Assembly: GCA_949592205.1 (NCBI GenBank)
Contig: CATIUR010000003.1
Coordinates: 153,516,759-153,580,758 of the forward strand
Origin: Helichrysum umbraculigerum
Lineage: Eukaryota > Streptophyta > Magnoliopsida > Asterales > Asteraceae
Direction: 5' to 3'
DNA: 64,000 nt
Each line of letters begins with the position of its first letter. Positions within the stretch are counted from its first letter, which is position 1. Made by a program: the position numbers and the translations under genes. Below are positions 26,774-36,874 of the stretch, piece by piece. Under the pieces are notes generated by a model, which worked only from the letters and a program-made list of their open reading frames with translations, had not been told where the DNA came from and did not search any database.

Positions 26774-26982
26774 GGTAAAAAGGAACACATAAAAATATTA
26801 TTGTCCATTTAAAAAAAAAAAAAATTCAACTCATATGAATTGTATTTGATATACTTAGAATTGAATTTTAATTTAAGGTAATGGTAATTATTCTGAAAGA
26901 GAACATGGTAAGAAAAATGAAGATAATTTTTTTTATTGTGTACGACCATGTTCTCAATAACCCAAGTAAAAAAGCTAAAAAC

Positions 26983-27770
26983 ATGATATCAAGCCATGTG
27001 TACAAAGAGAATGTTCCACATATACAAAACTCATTTACCCCCAACATCAATTATCTCACAAACGACAAATCGAAAAATTATGAAAATTGCACCATTAAAT
27101 TCGTCGTTTTCTCCTCTTCGATTTACCGTCCCTCAAGACATACTTTGGAAAAGTTTTTCTTTTTTTCATTTTTTTGGCGGGTTTCACATTTACTAACACA
27201 TGTGTTAAAGTGTTGCGTTTAGGGTTTAGGGTTTGGGGTTTAGGGGTTAGGGTTTAGGGTTTGAGGTTTGGGGTTTCTCCCCCGAAACCCCAAACCTCAA
27301 ACCCTAAACCCTAACCCCTAAACCCCAAATCCCTAAACCATAAACGCTTTACAAAACGCTAAACCCTAAATCTTTCTAAACCCTAAACCTTGAACCCCTT
27401 ATAAACCCTAAACCATAAACCCTACTAAACCCTAAACCTAACCCTAAACCCTAACCTTAACCACAAATTAAATGTACAACTAATCACTAACACATGTGTT
27501 ACTAATTTGTGAAACCCACCAAAAAATGAGAAAAAAAAAAGTTGTCAAAAGTATGCCTTGAGGGACGGCAAATCGAAGAGGAGAAAACGCTGAATTTTAT
27601 GGTGCAATTTTCATGATTTTTCGACTTACCGTTTGTGAGATATTTAATTTTTAAAAATGTGGAGGAGAGAGAATAAAGTGTGGAGGAGAGAGAATAAAGT
27701 GACACATGGTAGAAATCTGTTGGTTCCCTCATTCTCACTCAAAATTGGTGTACTCATTTGAACCTTACTC
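26983..27770. mobile_element. Inverted-repeat element with telomere-like core, copy 1 (5' truncated)
   Basis: Inserted relative to the paralogous sequence at 56996-57050. Its core (about 27218-27460) is made of degenerate ggtttag/ccctaaa repeats in head-to-head orientation, forming a hairpin around 27278. The right end, catttgaaccttactc, matches the full-length copy at 52288-53149, but the matching left end is missing. It has no credible gene. Confidence 0.75.
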
Positions 27771-28152
27771 ATATATTTTTTTATTTTTTTAGAGTTTTGT
27801 GTCTCTTAAAAACTAAAAGCAAAATATATAAATGATAGAGTTTTTATTTTTCACAATATTAAATGTAAAAAACCATAAATAGTAGATTTCATTTTATCAG
27901 AAAAATTTTCTAGAAAATTCAAAGTTAAACATATTTTCTAATCTTTTAGTTGTACAAAATAATCAAAAATCAAAGAAATTTTTCATAAATAAACGCACCT
28001 CTAAATTTCACAAATGTTTCTCAAGTTCGTTTAAGTTTGAAATTTATACCCCCGCAACAAAAATTTACTCAAATGTGGGCTTCGAGAAGGCCCAAAAGGA
28101 ATGGACATGAAATAGTTGAACTCACTGAGTTGGAAGCTCTTTTTGGTCCGCT
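27771..28152. other. Intergenic, duplicated flank
   Basis: AT-rich sequence paralogous to 57030-57410. No gene seen. Confidence 0.5.
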
Positions 28153-28535
28153 AGTCGTGCACAAAAACCGGTTCGGGGCCAACCCGACCCGACCCGAAAA
28201 CCGAACCGGTTTTTGACTAAAAAAGTCAAAACCGGGTTTGACCAAACCAAACCGGGTTCAAACCGGTTTTTGACCGGGTTTGACCGGTTTTTTTGACCGG
28301 TTTTTTGACTGGTTTTCGGGTTTTGACCGGTTTTTTGATCGGGTTTGACCGGGTTTTGACCGGTTTTCGGGTTCAAAACCGGTTTCAAAACCGGTTTCTA
28401 AACCCTAAAGTCCAAACCGGTTTGGACCCGTCGGGTTCTAGAAAACCCGAACCGGTTTTGGTCAAAACCGGTTTTGACCGGGTTGAAATCGGGTCGGGTT
28501 CTAGAAACCGGTTTTTTTGTACACCTCTTCCTCAA
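28153..28535. repeat. accggtt-rich repeat, probably a non-autonomous hAT-like element
   Basis: Dense variants of aaccggttttgaccggg. The outer parts are inverted (gtgcacaaaaaccggttc and gaaaccggtttttttgtaca), resembling taggggtgtaca-type elements such as 48951-49648. A related block is present at the paralogous position 58490-58815. Spurious frames on both strands come from the repeat. Confidence 0.6.
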
Positions 28536-28599
28536 GTGACCACGACGATTAATGAAGCCCACCAACCTCAACATAAAAGTCCATGAACATATATCACAC

Positions 28600-29009
28600 A
28601 TTCACACCCACGTAATGTTGAAACTGTTGAATCTTTAGTGAGTAAAAAAGAAATTAATTTAACAAACTTTGAAACAAGAAAGTAAAAAGTCACCAATTAC
28701 CAAAGTGATAACTAAGCTAAAGGTTGATCAAATTTAATTTATATTCATTTATTTATTTTACAAAAAATGCATTTCTAAGACTTACTTAAATTATCATATA
28801 TGAAAATGATTCGTACATTACTAAAAAAATCCGTAAACCACTAATTATTTTTATTGACTAACTACTTAGAAATGGGAGCTACCTCTTTTGTCTTTTTATT
28901 AATCAATAATAGTTAACTCAATTAGTGTTAATTAAATTTTCCGTTACAATTTAACACCCATTTCATTAAAGAGATTAATTTGAAAGAATATTACAGAGCA
29001 AGAGGATTC

Positions 29010-29093
<84 letters not shown>

Positions 29094-29278
29094 TTCCTAA
29101 ATTACTTCAAAGTATAGTGAAATTTAAACACAACATCCAGCAATACTTTCATCATTTACAACTAGAGTAAGAACCAACTCTATTATCTTAAAATGATAAG
29201 CATTTGACACATTTCAAGCAAATAAAATAAGTAATAATTACACTTCATCAAAATATATAAGGTATATATATTACATTA
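28600..29278. other. Upstream region of GH10 copy 1
   Basis: Paralogous to 59130-59860 and, interrupted by several insertions, to 50100-53150. It provides the empty site for the MULE at 50196-51610 (uninterrupted aattagtgttaattaaattt near 28920). An att microsatellite spans about 29014-29090. No gene seen. Confidence 0.6.
29014..29090. repeat. (TTA)n microsatellite
   Basis: About 25 uninterrupted tta units. The matching site in the second unit (59617-59670) is shorter and has one tca interruption. Confidence 0.95.
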
Positions 29279-29495
29279 TATAAATACCTACAATTTTCTA
29301 CACATAATTCACTCACTCTTGTTCAACCTTCTTCTCACCATTTGCTACGGTCTCTTTCGCATCAGATCGACTTATATAACACGTAAGTATACAATACATT
29401 AATTTTTAATCTATTCAATAATTTTTTTTGTTTAATTACCATTTAATGTTTTTTAATCGTTTCTATTAAGTGTTGTGTTTGTGTTTAAGGTTAAC
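29279..29495 (+). promoter_or_regulatory. GH10 copy 1 core promoter and 5' leader
   Basis: TATAAATA at 29279-29286, 217 bp before the ATG. A good GT donor (acgtaagtat, gt at 29383) and an AG acceptor at 29488-29489 suggest a 5'-UTR intron. Conserved in copy 2 (TATAAATA 59862-59869). Confidence 0.5.
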
Positions 29496-30083
29496 ATGAA
29501 GAAGACAACATGGTATTATGTGAATTTGATTGTGTTCTACATTTTCCTTATTTCAGGTAACAGTTATAATTTTGTTGTATGCAACTATATATCCATATAG
29601 ATGATTGTAGTATAGTTCCAACATAAATATGGTTTTTCTTACTTTTTTACAAGAAATACATTAAATGTCTAATTAATAAACCACGTAATGAATTCAACTA
29701 TGTGCTTAATCCATGTGTTTGAGTACGTTAATAGATTAATCATGTGTTTAAGTAAGTTGTTCTTTTTGTCGGCGCAAAAGAAATGTATGTCACGACTCAA
29801 AAGATGAAATGATGTAATCGATCGATCGACAAGTTCCTTCACGACTCTACACTAGTTAGAAATTTTATCTTGTAAGTGACGTTTTTATGTAGAAATATAT
29901 ACATCAACTTAACTAAATTTTATACTTACATATGAAAATGACGTATGATAAAGGCAAAATAAAAGTAGGAAGAAGAGAAAATGCGTAAGAAAATCATTTT
30001 TTTTCTTCGGTAGCTATACGAGGTAAGCAATAAAGCGAGGTTGATATATCATCACTCATTTATTTAATCCTTTAATAATAACA

Positions 30084-30085
<2 letters not shown>

Positions 30086-30138
<53 letters not shown>

Positions 30139-30139
30139 T
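30086..30139. repeat. (AAT)n microsatellite in GH10 copy 1 intron 1
   Basis: A run of about 17 aat/ata units. The same intron in copy 2 (near 61130-61150) has only a few units, so it expanded or contracted after duplication. Confidence 0.9.
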
Positions 30140-32986
30140 ATAGAATTTTGTTATTGATATTGTATTTTTATAATTAAAATAATATATATTCTCTAGGAGA
30201 CAAATTAAAATAAAATGATATTAATTGATATTGCAAATGAATACATCTTTATCTATTTACTGTTGTGACTTGTGAATATATATCGTTGACTTTAGATGGT
30301 AAATCATCCTTAATCAACTGATATAGATGTATATACATAACATCACTTGTTAGATCAACATTTGTTTACCTTCGAGAATTTTGATTTTTAACTATGTGAC
30401 GAACAAATAAAATAATTTTAGAACCAATAAATGAAATGCAAATTCAAATATTGTTATGCTTGACTTACTAATAAAATATTATATATCTAAAATTAAACGA
30501 ACAATATTATTCTATTGTTTTTATGATTTTTTAAAAAGTACTACTCCTATATTGTTCTTTAATTTAATTTAATTTAATTTTGTGCATAGGAGTCTTAGCA
30601 GATGCAGTACCATATGACTACAGTTTCACAAGTCAGGTAACTTGTAACTGCACATTTTGCATGTCTATAAACTTCATACAAAACTTACTAATTATTAATT
30701 ATGATTATTATTTTTAATTTTTGTGTAACCAACAATTTAAACAAAATTCTTGATCTTGTTACAGTGCTTAGAAACACCCAATAAGCCTCAATATGAAGGC
30801 GGGATAGTCGTTAACCCCGAGCTAAACGACGGATCAAAAGGTTGGACTTCTTTTGGCAACTCAAAACTAAAACTACAGACGTCGCAAACTGGAAATGCAT
30901 TCATTGTTGCTCATCAAAGGAACCGATCGTTTGATAGTGTATCCCAGGAATTTGTATTAGACCATGACAAACTTTACACGTTTTCTGGTACAAAGTTTGA
31001 TTAACCAAAAAAATGTACAGTGACTAAAAAATTTATGCTTTCGTTTGTGTTGATCGTTTTGTGTTTAAATTTGGAACATATGTAGCTTGGGTGCAAATAA
31101 GTGATGGGGACGCTGTGGTGGTTGCTACCTTTAAAACGCCAAGTGGGTTCTACGATGCTGGTTTGACCAACGCAAAATCTGGCTGTTGGTCAATGCTTAA
31201 GGGTGGCTTAACCGTGAACGAGTCTGGCTCTGCCCAGCTGTATTTTCAGGTACAGTTTTTGTCGCACGAGCTGTCAATTTTTAAAGATACGCTTGAGGAA
31301 TAATTAAAACAGGGTGTTTACTCATGTTTTGAAGGGATAAAATCTTACTATTTCAAAACTGTGATTTCTATCATTATGAAGGAGCCTTTTATAGATGGTT
31401 TCATCAATGGCATGTGGGCTAAAAGTTAAATTTTAAAATCATCCATATATGAACTACAGTTGCCTAAAGAAGTAAACAAGTAAAAATCTGAAAGTTTAGA
31501 ATTTCAAATACATATAACATATTAACTTATTTCAAAATTAAATGAACAACAATTTTTGAAACTAAAAATTCGGGCTTTTCAACAAAAGAGAACAGTTTGC
31601 TAACTTGTTAGTTGTTTTCACAGAGCGAAAATACATCGATTGATATATGGATTGATAGCGTTTCGTTACAACCTTTCACACAAGAAGAGTGGAAGTCTCA
31701 TCACCATCAAAGCATTGAGAAGGTTAAAACCAATAATAGTATCGATCTCTTTAGAACTATGTGCACTGTATTTAGTTAATCAAATGATTATAATTTTATA
31801 AACTAAGTTTTTCCTTTTATGACAGGTTAGAAAAAGTAAGGTGAAAATTCAGGCAGTTGATAGTAAGGGCAAACCTTTAGCAAATACTCCGTAGGACACT
31901 AACAGTTAAACAAAAGTATGCGAAATTTCCATTTGGATGTGCCATTAACAAGAACATTTTAAACAACCAGGCCTATAAAAAGTGGTTCCTTTCAAGATTT
32001 AAGTATACCACATTTGAAAACGAAATGAAATGGTATGCAAACGAACCTCACCAAAATCACGAGGACTACTGGGCAGCCGGTCAATTACTTAAGTTCACTA
32101 AATCAAATCGAGTTTCAGTTAGAGGACACAACGTGTTCTGGGACGACCCCAAATATCAACCATATTGGGTTCCTAAACTTGGACCACAACAACTAGCAGC
32201 AGCAGCCATAAAGAGAATAAACTCAGTCATGCGGAGATATTTGGGCCAAGTAATCGCTTGGGATGTTGTAAACGAGAACTTGCACTTTAACTTCTTTGAA
32301 AGTAAACTTGGTGGAGCAGCTTCTTCAAAATTTTATAAGAAAGCTAAAGCTCTTGATAGAACCGCTTCTTTGTTCTTGAACGACTTTAATAGCATTGAAT
32401 CCCCTGGGGACCGTGCCTCATCGCCCGATAGTTACTTAAAAAAAATTAGACAGATTCGGGCTGGGGGTTATAACGGGCCCTTATCAATCGGGTTAGAAGG
32501 TCACTTCAGCAAATGTAACATACCTTACATGAGATCTGCCATTGATAAAGTTGCAACTTCGGGACTGCCTATTTGGTTAACTGAAGTAGATGTTCAAGCC
32601 GGCCCGAATCAGGTATCAGTTCCTAAACTCTTAAAGTTTGATACATACGGCAGAAATTTGAGTGAAGGTGATCCATTTAAAGCCAATTAACCCTTGAAGA
32701 ACGTGAATTACAGGCAACAATATTGGATCAAGTTCTAAGAGAGGCTCATGCACATCCATCAGTAAATGGGATAGTTCTATGGTCAGCTTGGAGTCCACAA
32801 GGCTGCTACAGAATGTGTTTAACCGATAACAATTTCCACAACCTGGCCACAGGCGATGTTGTGGACAAGATACTTAACGAATTCTTTGGTGCAGTTTTTA
32901 CAGCCACCAAAGACCATAATGGTTATTACGAGACTTTGTTAACTCATGGAGAATATGAAGTTACAGTAACAGATTTTAATAGTTAC

Positions 32987-34857
32987 TGATATCGCTCATT
33001 TTGGTTATATAAATCTATCGCGATATCATTGTTTTGCGTATGTATTTCAGTGGATTTCGAGAACTTTAGATACTTATTTTGTTTGGAAATCCATTTCAGG
33101 TGAAAAGCTGGAAACGCATGCGATTTGGTGAAGAAATTGGTGATGTTTGGAACAAAAAAATGGCTGGACTGGATTTGGGTATTAGCCGATCGGCTAACCA
33201 CACAAAGCCGATCGGTTTCGAGCTTCAAGCAGATCTGCTTTGTTTAGAAGATCGGCTTTTACAGTTCATTTACGTTGCAGAACTTCACTTCGTTTGGAGC
33301 TTAGCCCGATGTACTAAAGAAGCCGATCGGCTAGTCATGAGAAGCCGTTCGGCTATGACTGTAAAGCCGATCGGCAATTCCTAACAAGCCGATCGGCTAT
33401 GTGTGGATCTGGGTGAGAGGTATGGTGGTTGATGAGCTGTCCGTTTCTTATTGGTTGGCATTTAATGCCAACCGTTTTCCCATCCGTTTTTTAAAAATAA
33501 AAAAAATAAAAAAAAGGGGAAAAGAGGGGTGTTTGGTTCGGCAGCCATATATGATCCATCATCTTCATCTTCATTAACACTCTCCATTACACACACACCT
33601 TCCATCTTCATTAACTCCATCCTCACATTTACTCTCATCTTCATTTCATTTACTCCACTTCACCCAACCAAAAAATCACCATTTACTTCACATTTTCGCA
33701 AGGATCTAGCTAGGAATTTGTGAGGGAAACATCGAGCAAACATCATTTGGAACAATTGTGTAACAAATTTGGTATAATTTCGATTTAATCTAATTTCAAG
33801 TTATTTTATGGATTTGTTTAGTGTTTATGATTTTTGCTTGATGATTGTGATTATGTGTGGCTAGTTACCATTGTGTTTGCTTGGATGAAATAACTAGATG
33901 ATTAGGGGTGTATATTTTGGATATTAATTTATGCTTGAGTTTGTGAATCATCCATGGATTTGTATGTATTTAGTTAGTTGTTGTTATGAACTTTTGGCAT
34001 TTTAGCTAAACGATTATAGCGAATGTTCTTTGTTTAGTAAAAATACCTAAATAAGTTATTTGTCATTTGTGGATCAAAGCATTTGATGATTGTAACAACA
34101 CTAGTTAAATATATACAAGTTAACGATTATAGCGAATGTTTGTCATGTGGATGATTTGCAAACTCACAAAATTAAATTTATGTTTAATCGGAGAACCTTA
34201 TGTGATTGAGCTTTATCTTAAGAATTTAACCATTTGGTGATTTACTAATTGATATAGCGAACGTTTTCAACCTAGTAAATTGCTATTAATTGTTTGTCTA
34301 TGAATGATTGATCAAAATTGCGAATGTAATTTTGGAATGTGTCAAATGGTTTTGCTAAGTTGTGTAAGTTTGTAACTATGGCGAACGTCTGTTACTTGAT
34401 TAAATCATAGGTTTGTCAACTGAAATTGAACTTTAGGACTCAGAGAACTTTGAGCTTAGGTTTGATGAATGTTACCATTTAGCATATGTGTTAACCGGTT
34501 ATAATTCTACACCCCAAAATCACTAGTGAAACAGTCCAAGCAAACATTGTTTTTAATATTTGAAAGTTTCCAATCAATCACTTTGACTCTTCAGAGTCCA
34601 CCTGCCTAGATTAATCAAATATTGTAGTTTTAAGCAACGTGACAATTCGGTCACACAAACCAACCACATTTTATTTTCTCTTTTTAAATTGCTCACACTT
34701 CTATTGATCATCCAATTTAGTTCCCTGTGTTCGAACCCGAACTTACCAAACTATACTACTACACGATAGGGTCCACTACCCGGTTGTGTTTTGGTCTAGC
34801 TCGGTACTTTCTTGTTCACTTTTCAACGATAATTTTATAACTAGATTCGACACATCA
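32987..34857 (+). repeat. Athila 5' LTR
   Basis: 1871 bp starting tgatatcgctcatttt and ending cacatca (TG...CA). Contains a cluster of gccgatcggc palindromes (33184-33403). Also holds five degenerate atagcgaatgt motifs (about 34016, 34128, 34255, 34319, 34380). Short frames here are shadows. Confidence 0.95.
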
Positions 34858-34863
34858 AGTTTT

Positions 34864-34881
34864 TGGCGCCGCTGCCGGGGA
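34864..34881 (+). promoter_or_regulatory. Athila primer binding site (tRNA-Asp type)
   Basis: tggcgccgctgccgggga starts six bases after the LTR. It is the Athila/Tat-type site complementary to the 3' end of tRNA-Asp, with one difference from the usual form (gct for gtt). Confidence 0.85.
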
Positions 34882-35021
34882 ACTTGATTTGTGAAATTGA
34901 TTTAAGTGTGATTAATTGATCCTTTCTAGAATTTATTCTTGAAAAGTTACCTTTGTTTGTATTACGCCGGTACGTTTATGGTTTTATCGTTTGTGTACTT
35001 TCAGGTGTGATTTGGTAGTGG

Positions 35022-36818
35022 ATGAACACAAGGAGCTCCGGTAAAGAGCTTCTAAGTCCTTTGTCCAATCCGAAGAAGACCAAAAAGAGTAAACGAAGGA
35101 GGAAACCAAAGCAAAGATCATCGGAATCATCTAGTAGTCAAACGGATACCGATACATCTTCGGGAAACACCATCGAGGTGGAAGAGACTTTTGTGGAGGA
35201 AATTTCATCACCCGAAGAAGATCTTTCAACACCTTCCGAAGGTGAAGAAGAGATGGCGGATGAGGATGATACTCCTATGTTCTCACGGACGAGAACCGTG
35301 GCACCGACACCCGAGGCGGCCATACGGGTTCAAGATATTGAAAATGATAATTTCTCTTTGAAGGGGCATCATATGCAACTCATTAGAGATAAACAATTCG
35401 ACGGAACGGTGCGGGTTGATCCACACCAACACATTGCTAGCTTTCTTGAAATCTGGAGCTATTTCAAGTATGGGGCAAATATGGATGAAGTGATTCGTCT
35501 ACGGACATTTCCTATGTCACTTTGTGGTGAGGCAAAGATTTGGTATCAAGAATTGGAACCAAACACCATCACTACTTGGGATGAGATGAGGGAAGCATTC
35601 GTTAGACGATTTTATCCTCAGGCTTTGGCCGAAAGACTTTTGAATGAGATTAGAGCTTTCAAACAACAAGAAGGCGAAACTTTGGTAGAGGCGTGGTGTC
35701 GGATGAAAGACATGTTGAGGAATTGCCATGGTCACGATTTGAAGAAAAGAGAAATCATTGTGTTATTCTACAATGGTCTTAACTTGGATTCGGCAAGTAT
35801 TCTTGATACTTCGGGAGGAGGTCAATTCCTCTACAAGACACCGAATGAAGCATGGAAGCTTCTTGAAGACAAGGTTATCCAAAGCTTAAATTGGGCTAAG
35901 GATAAAGGAGGAAAACCGGTTAAAAAGCATGTTGCATTCGCCGATGGTACTAGTAGTGGAAGTGGAGGCTCCAATGACTCGGCCATGATGAAAGAAATCA
36001 AGGCCTTATCTTCTAAGTTTGATGCACAATTCAAGACTATCAAAGGAGAAATCAAAGAGCTTAGGGATGGTTGCGGTAATTGTGGAGGAAATCATGCCAC
36101 GGCTAGTTGTGCACAAAACGATTTGCCAATGGTAGGAGGTGAGGAAGGTGTTAACTTTCTTCAACAAGGTAATTATCAAAGCGGAAATTACCAACGAGGG
36201 GGTTATCAAAACCAAAATTCGGGAGGTTACCAAGGCGGAGGCTATAACCAAAACCAAAACCAAAACCAAAACCAAATTCGATTTTCTAGACCTAACCAAC
36301 CTTACAACCAAAACTCCAACCAATCTCAAAACCAATCATACAATCAAAACCAATCCCAAAACCAACCTTACAACCAAAATCGACACCAAAGCCCATCTAG
36401 AGAGCAACAACAACCACCGGTTCAAAAACAAGAACCAACATTGACTCCAATGGAACAAATGATGAAGGAGTTTATGTCAAAGCAAGAAACCGCCACCGAG
36501 AGAATGAAAACTCAAATGACAAATATTCGGTTGAGCATGGAACAAGGGCAAAAGAATCAACAAGCTTCAATTCAAGATTTGGAGCGGAAAATGGAGAGGT
36601 TGTCGGAGGGGCAAAGTAGTAGGCCAACCGGTGGCTTACCGAGTAATACACAACAAAACCCAAGACCACAACCTTCACCCTCTAGCGGTTCCAAACCTTA
36701 CCAACCACCACCCGCGAGAAATGAGCATGTGAATGCTATAACCACAAGAAGCGGAAAGGAGCTTCCACCACCTCAAACCAAGGACAAAAATGTTTCTAAC
36801 TCTTTTATGCATGCATAA
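35022..36818 (+). CDS. Athila Gag
   Basis: 598 residues. An acidic/serine-rich N-terminus is followed by a retrotransposon Gag domain (~120-230; FLEIWSYFKYGANMDEVIRL then WDEMREAFVRRFYP), a CCHC-like knuckle CGNCGGNHATASC (~350), a long Gln/Asn/Tyr-rich low-complexity segment (NQNQNQ repeats, ~375-455), and a helical end. In intact Athila elements gag and pol are usually one frame; here gag stops at 36818 and pol continues in another frame, so a small indel near 36810-36830 probably separated them. Confidence 0.88.
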   Translation: MNTRSSGKELLSPLSNPKKTKKSKRRRKPKQRSSESSSSQTDTDTSSGNTIEVEETFVEEISSPEEDLSTPSEGEEEMADEDDTPMFSRTRTVAPTPEAAIRVQDIENDNFSLKGHHMQLIRDKQFDGTVRVDPHQHIASFLEIWSYFKYGANMDEVIRLRTFPMSLCGEAKIWYQELEPNTITTWDEMREAFVRRFYPQALAERLLNEIRAFKQQEGETLVEAWCRMKDMLRNCHGHDLKKREIIVLFYNGLNLDSASILDTSGGGQFLYKTPNEAWKLLEDKVIQSLNWAKDKGGKPVKKHVAFADGTSSGSGGSNDSAMMKEIKALSSKFDAQFKTIKGEIKELRDGCGNCGGNHATASCAQNDLPMVGGEEGVNFLQQGNYQSGNYQRGGYQNQNSGGYQGGGYNQNQNQNQNQIRFSRPNQPYNQNSNQSQNQSYNQNQSQNQPYNQNRHQSPSREQQQPPVQKQEPTLTPMEQMMKEFMSKQETATERMKTQMTNIRLSMEQGQKNQQASIQDLERKMERLSEGQSSRPTGGLPSNTQQNPRPQPSPSSGSKPYQPPPARNEHVNAITTRSGKELPPPQTKDKNVSNSFMHA

Positions 36819-36874
36819 TTTAGGAGGAAGACAATGAAGAGAATGTTGATGCTCCTGCACCAACGGTCACACCG

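Noticed and set aside
27218..27460. True telomere or chromosome fusion point
   Set aside because: The repeats are degenerate, face each other, and sit inside an element with terminal repeats that recurs at 52288 and 55010. A transposon is the simpler explanation.
28122..28601. Thr/Gly/Arg/Pro-rich frames in the accggtt regions (also 58353-58871)
   Set aside because: Open frames on both strands arise from a repeat without stop codons. No start context, homology or splice structure.
33462..33723. Short frames in the LTR (also 46423-46684)
   Set aside because: Present in both LTRs at the same offset and made of simple ctt/cat-rich sequence. Non-coding LTR.
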